Both the position numbers and the translations under genes were made by a program. DNA of 64,000 nt from Meloidogyne chitwoodi (Eukaryota; Nematoda; Chromadorea; Rhabditida; Meloidogynidae): positions 1,302,001-1,366,000 of the forward strand of contig JACZZP010000002.1 of assembly GCA_015183035.1 (NCBI GenBank). The letters run 5' to 3'. Shown piece by piece: positions 1-15,012 of the stretch. Position 1 is the first letter of the stretch. Every line of letters begins with the position of its first letter. Below the pieces are notes generated by a model, which had not been told where the DNA came from, searched no databases, and saw only the letters and a list, made by a program, of their open reading frames with translations.

Positions 1-1337
1 AGTGAAAGAATTAATACAACAAATATTTGAGTTACAAGGTTAGTAACTAATCATTTTTGTTTATCCTTTTGTTTTTAGGCAAGATGGGTCTATATTTCCT
101 TGGTAGAGATCGTGCCTTCCGTGGATATTATGTATATATTTTTTCTATTGTATATACAAATTCGTTTAATTTATCTTCAGTATATGTGTTCAACTTTTAT
201 AATTCACTGTCCATCAACTGAAGAATGTGGAACATGTGATGAATGTCTAACTCCAAAAACAATTGAACATCCAACTCAATTAATAATTTCAGATGATAAA
301 AATGATGATTATATTCAAATTTTAGACTCAGATGATGTAGCTATTTCAGGAAAGATAAAATATGAGAATGATGGGAACATAAATAAAGTTACTAACTGGT
401 AATGGCTTTTGAACCAAACATTCTATTTTTCAATCTTTACGTTACTTTAGTATTAAAGTTTTGTCAAACGGTGACGAATTAAATACCGTTACAGACGAAG
501 AAAAGGAAAAACAAAATGATGCAGTTGATTTGGAAGGGTTTGCTGATGTTGATCCTTTAATGGTTTGTACGGGTAAAAAGGATTGTCCAGTGCATAATCC
601 TTCAAGTGGTCGACTTTTATATTACATTGAAAGAGATGCAGTGAATAAGGTTGGGAATAAATTAAATTTTTAAATACAATAAAATATTTTAGTTAATTAA
701 TGCGTTAAACCCTCGAGGTTTTCGTGAATCTGAGCTTTCTGAAAATATTTCATTTTTCAAAGAAATTTATACAAAGGAAATGAATGATTTTTTGGATGTG
801 TTGAAGGATAGACATTTACAACAACCTCTTTCTTTTAAGTTATTTGGTTTTAACTCAGCCATTCCAAAAGAGTTAGTTGATGGAAAAGAGGAAGTCAGGA
901 GCGAAGATTTTTCTGATGATGACGTATATTTACAACCAAAGAATACTCGACATTCTTATCATATTGAACATTTTGATGGTTTTGGTGCGCTTCGTTATGA
1001 GGGATTGGCTAGACAACGTAGGGCAGTAACACATTATGACCCATCAAATTTTGATAATTTTGGTGCTCTTCGTTATGAAGGATTGGCAAGACAACGGAAG
1101 GCAGTAACACATTATGACCCAGCAAATTATGCTGGAACAAGTGGTGATGGTACTTCAACTTCTTATGAATGTAATTTGTATTTAGATGAGATCGACAACA
1201 AAAATGAATTAAGAGATGATAATGTTGATAATGAATGGTTAATAGATGATGATGATACTCAACAAAATGAGGAAATTGAACAAAATCAAAAACAACCAGA
1301 TGAAATTTTATTAGAAGAATGGCAACAACTTGGTTGA
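1..1337 (+). CDS. Acf1/BAZ-like WHIM-motif protein, 3' part only
   Basis: The gene enters from outside the window; base 1 is the third base of a codon. Joining the pieces after 1-38, from about 79, from about 182, from 451 and from about 692 gives a continuous frame. It carries LGRDRAFRGYY (about 91-129), which resembles the LGxDRxxRRYW signature of the WHIM2/WSD motif, and INALNPRGFRESEL (about 697-735), which resembles the WHIM3 motif. These motifs occur in ISWI partners of the Acf1/BAZ family, which bind linker DNA in nucleosome-spacing complexes. The C-terminal part is acidic and ends in EEWQQLG. No PHD finger or bromodomain is visible after the WHIM part, whereas BAZ proteins usually have both. 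A 25-residue unit (FGALRYEGLARQRxAVTHYD core) is present twice in tandem. Assignment to the WHIM family is fairly good; the exact member (athp-2- or flt-1-like) is not resolved. Confidence 0.6.
984..1130 (+). repeat. 75-bp in-frame tandem duplication
   Basis: Two adjacent copies of a unit of about 75 bases lie in the coding sequence of the WHIM protein. Both encode FGALRYEGLARQR followed by AVTHYDP. The copies differ mostly at third codon positions (for example GCG/GCT, GAG/GAA), so the duplication is not brand new and has stayed in frame under protein-level constraint. Confidence 0.85.
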
Positions 1338-1878
1338 ATTTATATTTATTTGTATTAATTTTGATTGTTGTCTTTTACAAAATATATTGCATTGTGCATT
1401 ATTTATATTGTGAAATTCTTCTTATTTGACAATAATACATATAATATTTTTATCTATATTTACCAATATTGCCTGAATCTGAACTCTAAAATTATTTATA
1501 GGTTTTATACTAAATTACATAATTCTTCTTTATCCATTATATTCTATTAGAATGACAGAAAAGTTTAGAAATTATTTAAATTTATTTTTTGAATTAAAAT
1601 ACTAAACTTTGTTGTTTATCTTGTATCTGACCGACTTTTTGTTTTAATATATACCTGTTTGAGAATACCGGTTATTGTTTAAACATTTCCCCTAATTCGT
1701 CTTTTATATATTGAATGCATTAACAAATAAATATTTTAAATTGATTTAAATGCCGTAAATAAAATTGTAATTTTCCTTTTTTATATTTATTTTTTACTTA
1801 TAATTATGCAATTAAATTACAGCTTATGACTTTATTTTAAAAATTAAAAAGGAAATATTATTTAGATTACCTTCTTTT
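1338..1878. other. Intergenic, AT-rich, no gene seen
   Basis: This stretch lies between two genes on the + strand. I see T-rich runs and no frame that continues either neighbour. The 3' UTR of the upstream gene and the 5' end of the nucleotidyltransferase gene must lie here. Confidence 0.5.
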
Positions 1879-3945
1879 ATGCCTCCAGGCTCTTGGCTAT
1901 ATGTAATTTTGACAAAAGCAATTGGTCAGAATTCATTGAAATTAAATACTCTTTTGATACGAAAATGTCAACGTCGTTTTATAACTAGATGTTTAGATGG
2001 GCAAGTTAATGTAAGGTTTTTTGTTAATTTTAATTTAAAATAATTTTCTATTTTTTGTGGAGTACGTAACTTGTGATATTTTTTATTTTTTAGATTTCAA
2101 ATGATGATTTATTAGAAAATGATGAAAATATATTAGATAAAATAGAAAATACATCAAATAATAATTTAAAACTTTCTAAAAATTTTTGTAATTGGTTTAG
2201 TGAATGTATTCAAAATTATTACTTAACAAATAAAATGAATAATGATAGAAGAATTATAATGGACAAATTTGTTAATTTATTAAATAAAAAATTAAAAAAT
2301 AATTTGAATTTACCAAAAGAAGCTAAATTAGTTTTATTTGGTTCTGCAATTTCTGGTTTTGGAAGTAATGATTGTGATTTAGATATTTGTCTTATTAATT
2401 GTGGAATAGACCCTTCTTTACATGTTTGTTTGTTTTTATTATTTAAAATAAATTTATTAATTATTTAAAGCCTTCAAAATTTATTATAACAAGACGTAAA
2501 TTATTGAAACAAATAAATAATTTATTATCCAAAGATGAAGAATATAAGCATATAAACTTGCTTCAACATGCAAGGACTCCAATTCTTAAATTTAAGCATT
2601 TACCAACTAATTTTAATTGCGAGTAAGTTGTAAATATTATTTAAATCAGAGTTGCCAGTTAAAAAATTTTTAATAAGTAACTTGCTCGTAAAAAATACAC
2701 ATTTGTGTCAAAAATATGTAAATTAATGTTCATATTTAACTAACAATTGATTTTAACAATTTATTATAAATAATCATCTTGTAAAATTCAAAAAAAAAAT
2801 CATAATTAACTTTCATTTTGGTTAGTGATAATCTCCTTTGAACGCAGCATGCAAACATTTATTAAATTAAATTTACTTTACTTGCCAAATTTAACCAAAA
2901 AATTACAATTTTTAATTAAATTTTTGTAAAACAACAAAAATACGCATTAAAAATACGCAGATCTGGCAACACTGATTTAATTATATAAAGCCTAAATAAA
3001 TAATTAAACATTATTTAATATTTTTATCTTTAGTATAACAGTTGAACATCAATTGGCAATTCACAATTCAGAATTATTAAAATTATATACAAATTTTGAT
3101 AAAAGAGTAGCTCCTCTTGGATTTGCAATTAAATGTTTAGCTAAACTTTATGGAATAAATAATGCATCTTTTGGATCTATTTCTTCATATGCTTATATTA
3201 TAATGCTTATTCATTATCTTCAACGTTGTTCTCCACCTATTCTTCCTTTTCTTCAAGAGGTTTTTTTTAAAAAATTAAAATAAAATAATAATATTAAATA
3301 ATATAATTTAAGGAAGAATTTATTATTAAAGATGATAATAATAATAAAATAATTAACAATAATTCTTTATTATTAGTTAATGAAAATGTTGAAGGATGGA
3401 ATGTTTATTATACTAAAGATATTAATTTTATTAAAGAAAGATTTAATTCATTATTTATTAATAATCAAACATTAGCTGAATTATTTTTTAATTTTCTTTA
3501 TTTTTATGGTTTTCAATTTTCTCCACTTAAAAATATTGCTCAAATTCATTTAAATGATATTAATTACAACAAAATAAAAGCAAAAATGCCAATTAAAAGA
3601 AATATTTATGTTCAAGATCCTTTTGATTTGGATCATAATTTAACTTCTGGTGTTCGTCAAGAAAGTAAATATTTATTTGTTTATTTATTTTTTAAAAATT
3701 ATATTATTATAGCATTAGGTTATATTATTAAATGTTTCCGAAAGTCAACAATTGGATTAAGACAATTAGATAAAGAAATTGAAGAAAAAGATTATCAAAA
3801 GGAAATAACCTCATCAACAAATGAATTATACAAAATGGTTTGTTTTAATTTAAAAAATATAATTATAAATTTTGTCTTTGCTTTAAATTTTAATTTATTT
3901 AATTTTAAGGATTTTGTCGCAATAATGATGATGTACAGACCTTAA
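1879..3945 (+). CDS. Terminal nucleotidyltransferase (TUT/PUP/GLD-2 type)
   Basis: A six-exon model (1879-2010, 2094-2423, 2471-2622, 3034-3259, 3313-3664 and 3713-3837, plus a last exon 3910-3945) gives about 450 residues. The product is a polymerase-beta-like enzyme that adds uridines or adenosines to RNA 3' ends. The nucleotidyltransferase signature GSAISGFGSNDCDLDICLI lies at about residues 127-145, with the two metal-binding aspartates in DLD. A third acidic position is probably the Asp made at the 2622/3034 splice (FNCD-IT). The central domain is typical of the family: NSELLKLY, RVAPLGFAIK, GINNASFGSISSYAY, PPILPFLQ and AELFFNFLYFY. No RNA-binding domain or zinc finger is seen, so it resembles compact cid1/PUP enzymes. 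Whether it prefers UTP or ATP cannot be told by eye. More 5' exons are possible because the first Met follows a splice-acceptor-like ttttag. Confidence 0.85.
2647..2974. mobile_element. hAT-like MITE in nucleotidyltransferase intron
   Basis: The 411-base intron 2623-3033 contains an element with terminal inverted repeats CAGAGTTGCCAG at the left and CAGTGTTGCCAG at the right (reverse complement), one mismatch in 12. It is flanked by atttaaat (2639-2646) and atttaatt (2975-2982), seven of eight bases alike. Ends starting with CAG and an 8-bp target duplication are typical of the hAT superfamily. There is no coding capacity, so the element is non-autonomous. Confidence 0.7.
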
Positions 3946-4987
3946 AAAATAAAATTAAAGAATCAAATAAAAAGATAATAATTTAAAATATAAATTAGAT
4001 TTTATTTTAAATATTTTATTGACTAAATTTTAATTATAATTTGACCAGAGATTTGTTAATATTTTTGTTTATTTTTTGTTTTCGGCCATTCTGAGTGAAA
4101 TTAAAAGAGATTTAAAGTTAAATAAAACTAGAAAGGAAAGCCCTGGAAAGGGTTTATAATTCTAAAAATAAATAAATAATTTATATAAACAATTATATAT
4201 CCTAAAAATCATTTAAAATTTAATAAATATATTTATTTTTATTTTAAATAAATATAATAAAAAATAGAGGTATTATTTGTTTTGAGAAATTTTATACTTT
4301 TTTCTTTTATAAAATATTCCCAACTTTGCCTTTATAAATTTTTGATGTTTTATTTATGAAAAGAGTTTTTTATAATATAAAGGCACAAATAATTCACACA
4401 AATGTATAAAGTAAATTGCTATTTTTTTATTTTTCTTTAATATATTTTTTTTAATTTTAAAAATATTTTTGTTTTTTTTAATTTATATGCCTTTTTTATT
4501 AAATAAATAAAATATTTTCTCTAGAGAATATACCTATATATTTTATTTTTTATTGTCTAAATATTTTATAAAATATTTATTTTGAATATTTTTTAAAAAA
4601 TAAAGAAAAATGTTTTTATTTATTTAATATTTTTAATTATTTTTTCTTTTATAAATATATGGATATTTTTTTTAAATATTTATATTTTAATATAAATAAA
4701 TAAATTTATTTATTTTTTTTAAATTAAATTGGCTTTAAATTTCTTTTTTTTCTTTAAATATTATTTATGTCTAAAACAGACAAATAAATATATAAATTAA
4801 ATTATAAATATATTTAGAAGAATATATTTATGTGTTTACTTAAATAAAAACTGTCTAAACCTATCTTTATCTCTCTCCTTTCATTTCCTTATTTCTTTTT
4901 TTAAATTAATTTTTTATAAAATAAATTTAATTAAAAATATATTTTTATTTTGGCAAATATTAAAAAAATATTTAATTTTTATATAAA
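3946..4987. other. Intergenic, extremely AT-rich, no gene seen
   Basis: About 1 kb of T- and A-runs between two + strand genes. I found no reading frame with protein-like composition and no clear inverted repeat. Confidence 0.5.
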
Positions 4988-6363
4988 ATGAATTATCTTG
5001 CAAAACATTTTTATGAATATCAATCATTTATTAATTTACCACATACTGCTATTCAAATGCACAAAATAGTTAAATAATTATTATTTTATTTTTTTAAATT
5101 ATTTTAAGCCTCCTTCTCAAGCTGGATGTTATCCAAGTGCAGCTTGGGCCCCAAAAGATTTACATATTGCTGGAAAAAATAATGCAGCACCTGCTGCACG
5201 AGCAAATCGTGGATATTATGGGTAAAATTAATTAATTATTTAATTTAATTTAATAAGAGGAGATCAAAGGACAGGAAGTCATAGACATGGAAGGCCTAGT
5301 AAATTAGAATTTAGAAATTGGGGAGAAAGACATGGAGGTAAAAAATAATTAAAAATTAAATTATTTTATTATATTTAAAAAGAATTACGTGCAGAAAAGA
5401 TTGTTCCACATACTGTAAATTAATAAAAATAATTTTTAAAAATTATTTTATTTTTTTTAAAAAAAGGAAAATTGGATTGAAAAAGAAAAAGAAATTATTT
5501 TATCTGGAAAAAATAATATAAATGGGGAAATAAATAAAAATAATTTTGAAAAATTAAAAACAACAATTAATAATTCAAATAAATTAAATTTAGAAAATAA
5601 AATGGTAAAATAAAATAATTTTAATTTAATTTTATTTTTTAGAAAAAAACACAAAAAAATATTTTAAAAAAAGAAGAAATAAAACAATTAAAATCTTTAT
5701 CAACAATTATTTCTTCTTTTAAAAAAATATCTTTAAAAAATAATTTTACAAAAAATATTTTAATTATTTTAACTTTAAATGAAAATTTAAAATTTATAAC
5801 AATTAAATTAAAAATAATTAAAGGATTTTTAGATAAAAAAGGTTTTTTAATTAATTAATAAATAATTTAAAAAAAAAAGAAATAAATAATATACATTTAT
5901 GTTTATTTGATAATTTAAAAATAATTGATGAATGTTTTTCTAATAATAATATTTTAATTAATGAAAGGTTATTTTTAATTATTTTTAATTTAATTAATTA
6001 ATTTTTAAAAGTTTTTCTTCTTCTTCAAATAAACAACAAAATAATAAAATAAAAGAATATTATTTAGGAAAATCTTTTAATTTAAAATATCAAAATTCTT
6101 TACGTTTACCTTTTTATATATTAAATATTAATGTAAATTAATTAATTAATTAATATTTTATATAATTTTTATTTTAAAGTTTTTAATTGGAGAAAATAAA
6201 GAAAATTGTTTAATTGGACCTTCAGGAAATATTTTAAATGAAAATATTCATTGGAGTCAAATGATTAAACAGTCAAGTATATTTAATTTATTTATTATTT
6301 AATTTATATTTTTTAGATACTCCAATAGCTATGTGGCATAAATTAAATCCAAATATTAATTAA
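4988..6363 (+). CDS. Synaptotagmin-like protein with C2B-type C-terminus
   Basis: Small exons separated by introns of about 35-50 bases join into one frame: 4988-5068, 5109 to about 5220, then pieces at about 5260, 5382, 5467, 5643, 5880, 6011, 6180 and 6317. The C-terminal residues include NENIHWSQM and TPIAMWHKL. This matches the end of synaptotagmin C2B domains (HW..M, then PIAxWHxL), which is needed for vesicle docking. Upstream, a stretch around FITIKLKIIKGF looks like the first beta strands of C2B. The N-terminal third (SQAGCYPSAAWAPKDL, RTGSHRHGRPSKLEF) matches nothing I know. A C2A domain, a membrane anchor and the calcium-binding aspartate loops are not apparent, so calcium binding is doubtful. 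The middle exons are very Asn/Lys/Ile-rich and their borders are tentative. Confidence 0.6.
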
Positions 6364-7077
6364 TAAAATTTAAAAATAATAATTATTATTATTTGTTAGT
6401 GTTTATTATATTAAAATATATTTAGTTATTTACTCACTTCATTTATTAATTAATGAAAATAAAATTAAGGTATACCCTAGAGGTCGGCGCTGGGCGGATC
6501 CCGCGCGGGATTTTACGGGATCCAGCACCTGCAATCCCGCACTTTTTTGGATTTGCGGGATTTTGCGGGATGCGGGATTTTTGCGGGATTAGTCCCGCAG
6601 ATCCCGTCCCGCATCAATTTTTAAAAAAAATCCCGCATGCGGGATCCCGCAAATGCGATTTTGCCGACCTCTAGTATACCCCTTTACTTTAACCAATTGG
6701 TCAAATTGCCATTTCGGTCAAATCACTTTTAATTTGACACAAGTTTGTTCTATTTGTGAGTTTCACTTTGTCCGAATTCTGATTTTTGTACCAAAATGTC
6801 CGGACATGCAAAATTTAATAAAGAAAAGGTCATTTTTGTTTGGCACATTACAAATTTTCTTTTTTATTTTGGCGTTTTTACGTTTTGTAAAATAACTTAT
6901 ATAAGTACTTCCCTTTGTTATAACTGGCAATAAGTGTGATTAATAGTTGTTTCGTTCTTCTTCATTATAAATATTTAATACTTCTAAATTAAAAGGAAAT
7001 ACTTTTTTAGATTATTTTTTTGACTATTACTACAAAATAAATAAATAAAATAATATAAATTTGTTCTTTTTAAAAAT
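6364..7077. other. Intergenic between convergent genes, with one MITE
   Basis: Apart from the GC-rich element at 6477-6674 I see no gene here. A short open frame at 6653-6895 begins inside the element and runs into unrelated DNA, so it was not called. Confidence 0.5.
6477..6674. mobile_element. GC-rich MITE made of repeated GCGGGAT words
   Basis: The element starts with CTAGAGGTCGGC and ends with its exact inverse, GCCGACCTCTAG. TATACC lies directly outside both ends (6471-6476 and 6675-6680), which looks like a 6-bp target duplication. The interior is dominated by the word GCGGGAT or its complement ATCCCGC. Its base composition is far above that of its surroundings. Confidence 0.75.
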
Positions 7078-7907
7078 TTATAAAATAAATAAAAAACAAA
7101 AAATATTAATAATTAATAATATAAATATATTTATTTTATTTAAATATCCACTATTACAATAATCAGAATCATTACAATAACAAATTATATTTGGCTGTCC
7201 AAATACATTCATCTTTAAAATTAATTAATAAATTAATTATTTATTTTAATTTTTAAATTATTACTTTAATACAGCCATTAGATATTGCAACACCCAATGA
7301 AGAAGAAGATATTTTATTATTTTTTAATAATTTATTATTATTTATTTGTTGTTCTAAAAAATAATTAATTAATTTAATTAAATAAATAAAAACCTTTAAA
7401 TTCTCCATCTAAATTTTTATTTTTTTCATAATTAATTAAATAATTATCAATATTTTCATTAAAATATATTTCATTATTTTTTGTTTTATTTTCACATCCT
7501 TTACTAACATATTTATCTGCAACAATACTTTTAACACAATAATCACCAAAACAAAATCCAGATTTACATTGAATGGGCATATGACACTTTTTAAATAATT
7601 AAATTAAATAATTAAATTAAATAATTAAATTAAATAATTAAATTAAATAATTAAATTAAATAATTAAATTAAATAATTAAATTAAATAATTAAAATTACC
7701 TGAAAACACATTTTTTGTTGATATTTTAAATTATTATTAAATGCTTAAAAAATTAATTAAATTATTTAAATTATTAAAAAAACTTATTTTATTTATTTGT
7801 TGAGCATTATTATTTATTAAAATTAAAAAAAGACAATAACCAATTTTTAAAAATTTAAAAGAAAATAAAGAAAAAATTTCAAAATATATTTTAATTTTAA
7901 ATTTCAT
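7078..7907 (-). CDS. Secreted ET-module (Ly6-like) small protein
   Basis: Read on the minus strand from ATG at 7907, the exons give a signal-peptide-like N-terminus (MKFKIKIYFEIFSLF, then GYCLFLILI). A cysteine module follows: MCFQCH, IQCKSGFCFGDYC, a KGCENKT segment with an N-glycosylation-like site, SNGCIK, and the closing CYCNDSDYCN. A hydrophobic tail (FILLIINIFCFLFIL) follows, of the kind that supports a GPI anchor or membrane insertion. The pattern CxxC...C...C ending in CxCxxDxCN is that of nematode ET modules in the three-finger/Ly6 group. Such proteins are secreted or surface-bound and of mostly unknown function. The intron near 7590-7700 is filled by a short tandem repeat. Exon borders are supported by the cysteine frame. 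Confidence 0.75.
7590..7697. repeat. 13-bp AT minisatellite in an intron
   Basis: About eight near-perfect copies of a 13-base unit (aattaaattaaat) fill the intron between the MCFQ and CHMPIQC exons of the ET-module gene. It has no spacer structure and is a plain tandem array. Confidence 0.85.
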
Positions 7908-8769
7908 TAAATATATTTATTATTTTACATTTTTTGGCTAAAAATTAAAAATAAAAAATTAATTTAATAATTTTAAATTTAATTTATTTATTTAAAGAAA
8001 ATGTGCATGAATGAATGAATTCTTTTTTTACACTTTATTTATTTATTTATTTTTATTTATTTTTATTGTGGCATTTATTGAATAAAAATATAAAAAAAGG
8101 CAATTATTGACGCTTGAAAGATTAAAAAAATAAAATAAATATTTATTTTTTAAAATATTTTTAAATAATAATTTGATATAAATTATTTTTAAAAAATTAT
8201 AAATAAATTAATAATTAAGATCAAATTTAATTTTTTCTTTAAAAAGTCATGTTATTTTGTAATTTGAATAAAAACAAAAATTTTATTTATTTTTAAAAAT
8301 AAATAAATAAAGTAATTTGATATTATTTAAAATAATTAATTTATAAAATAATATTTAAATATTATTATTATTATTATTTTGTTCTTCTTGGCATTAAATT
8401 AACTAAATTATTAGGTAAAAAATAAATAAAAAGCTAGCTACTAGGCAACTAAAAATAATTATTGAAATATTTAAATATTTATTTTTATTCAATAAATGGA
8501 AGAAAAAAACCAAAAATAAATATAAATTCAATAAAAATTTAAAAAAAAAGGAAATGTTTTAAAAAAGTGTAAAAAAATGAAAAATAAATAAATTCTTTTA
8601 TACCTTTTTTTAAAAATAAAGTTAAAATATTTTAAATAAAAATATAATTTTATTATTATTTTTTAATTTTATGTGCATATAAATAAATGAAAAAATAAAT
8701 AAAATATATTCTCAATTCCCTAAACTAAAATAAAACAAATAATTTTAAATAATCTTCTTTTATATAAAA
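7908..8769. other. Intergenic, AT-rich, no gene seen
   Basis: This is upstream of the ET-module gene and downstream of MMS19, both on the minus strand. It contains runs of tttattta and atta units. I see no coding frame. Confidence 0.5.
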
Positions 8770-12736
<3,967 letters not shown>

Positions 12737-13035
12737 ATTTAAAATAACAAAAATAAAATAATAATTAAATATAATAAATTAAAAGTTTTAAATAAATATT
12801 TATATAATAAATATTATAGTCAAAAAAAAAGGCAATTTTTTTACATACTAAATATATTTATACAAATTATTTAAAAAAGAAATATTTTAATTATAATTAG
12901 ATAATATGTATTTGTATTTCTGGAAAATGCATTTTTTGAGAAATAATTTGAGAACAAAAAGGCAAGACTAAAATTATGCATTATTAATAAAAATAAAAAG
13001 AAATGCTAATAAAATATTATTTAAAATATTTATCT

Positions 13036-14837
13036 TTAAATATCTGAAAGAGTCCAACTCCATACTAAACGAAGTTCATTAAGCCTTTGAGAGGCATTTA
13101 CAGGATCTTGATGACATGCAGCCAAATATTTATTAGATTTTGACCAGAAAGTTCCAAATAATTGTTGATTAACAAGTTTTTTGCAAAAAACCTAAAAATA
13201 TACATATTAAAAAATAAAATATTTAAACAAACATCAATGTTGTCATTTGTCCTTGAAGAACAAAATCCTATTTAAAAAATTTTAAACTAATTTTTAATTT
13301 TAGTAGAATTTACCGCTTATTGTGTTACAACTACTTTTACAATCAAAAATACCACAATCAGAGTCATTCAAACATGCTTGACTTGTTAATAATGCATTTA
13401 ATTTAGATTCTGTATATAACATATCATTATCCATCATTACAAATCTACAAATATTTATATAATTATTATAATTATAAAAATACCTTTTTGGATATGAAGC
13501 AGATAATCCTAAATTTTCAAATTTAACATCACACAATTGAAGAGGTTCATTCAAAAATTCATAAAAAAGTTTTAATGTTCCCATTAAATGAACAAGAATT
13601 TTTGCCTTTAAATTTAAATAATAAGGCTTCATTCGAAAAGGAATAAGTTGCTCTGATTGATAAGAATGTCCACATACACCCAAAATCTATAATTATAAAA
13701 TAAATTTATTAAATATAAATTTATATTTACTTTAGGTGTAACTCTACTCATTTGAAGTATTGCTTGATTAATAAATTCATTTTGTTGTATTAATGCCCAA
13801 ATACTTCTTTTTTCAGATTCCTTAAGCTCTAAACCATCTTTATAACTTGGCCATAATTTAAGAATCAAATGTTTTTTATATCTTCTTGGCCAATCTAATC
13901 GAAGATGGTCATTGACAATATCAAGAACCTTAAAATATTAAAAATCAAAAATCCTTTAAAATAAACCATGTCCATAAATTGCTCATCAGATGCTGAATTA
14001 AAATCCAATTGTTGATCATATTGATGCAAAAATGGATGTTGCATCTTAAAATAATTTAAAAGAAAATAAAATTAAAAAATAAATATAAACTTTTAAAATT
14101 GTATCAGATCCATTTATGTGAATTTTTAATACTTTTTTATTTCCTCCTTCAATATAATCAATTAAAGACCAATTTTTTGTACAAAGAATTTCACATAAAT
14201 CACCAGAATAAATATCTTTTTTCCATGAATCACAAAGTTTATCAACAATTAATTGAGCTCTAAAAGAATTAAATTTAAAAAAAACATTTAGTATTTTAAC
14301 TTTGAAGAATTATAATATGTTACATGTGATTTTTCATTTTGATTTATATCAACGCCATTTGCAAATGAAATACCTTTTTATTTAAAAATGAATTAGTAAA
14401 TATTTAAAATTAATAAAAAAAATAAATTTAACCATAATAAATGAGAAAAATAAAGACAATCATTGGACAAAAAAGGATCATAACACTAATACAACTCACT
14501 GGAAAATTACAAAAACAGGCACTATTCCCAAAACATTCTCTAAATAAATTTAATTATAAAATTAATAAAAATATATTCTAAATGTATTAAATAAATATAT
14601 TTTCCATTTTAATGAGGAACAAATCTGGTATTAATCTAAACAACCAATTTACATTAATCTTCTTTCTCCTACCGAATGAAAGGCCAATAACTAGTTTATG
14701 AAATTTGCCCAATCACAAACACTATGCAGATTAACCCACCTTTTTCTCTGGCAAAATTTAAAAAAACTTGATGAATTTTCTATTATTGTACTATATTCGT
14801 TCTCTATAAGTTTAGTAGTATCAAATTCGTATTCCAT
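13036..14837 (-). CDS. DIPK1/FAM69-type divergent protein kinase
   Basis: The model starts with MEYEFDTTKLIENEY at 14837. The next exon gives ECFGNSACFCNFP and a single hydrophobic segment (ISVMILFCPMIVFIFLIYY), a type II membrane anchor. The lumenal part carries QLIVDKLCDSWKKDIYSGDLC, ILKLWPSYKDGLELKE and CLNDSDCGIFDCKSSC, and it ends in VWSWTLSDI. These cysteine and kinase-fold segments are characteristic of the FAM69 (DIPK1) family in the ER lumen; substrates are not well established. It lies 300 bases upstream of MMS19 and 175 bases downstream of UBL7, all on one strand, so co-transcription is possible. Exon order is well supported; the first exon, whose donor is an AG/gtgggt site, is slightly less sure. 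Confidence 0.82.
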
Positions 14838-15012
14838 TTAATAGCAGCCAAAAATAAACATTTTCACAACCAAATTAATTAAAAACAAAAACTAACAAAG
14901 TTATGTATATATATGTATATTTTACATAATTTTTAGATATTTTTATAGAAAAATGACAGAATTTTTTTTAATATTACAATTTAAATATTTTTATATAATT
15001 AAAAAATATTTT

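Noticed and set aside
6453..6674. Open frame of 73 codons rich in Gly, Pro and Arg
   Set aside because: It is the translation of the GCGGGAT-word element and has no splice or family support.
7590..7697. Regular repeat array considered as a CRISPR array
   Set aside because: The units are adjacent with no unique spacers, and the host is a eukaryote.
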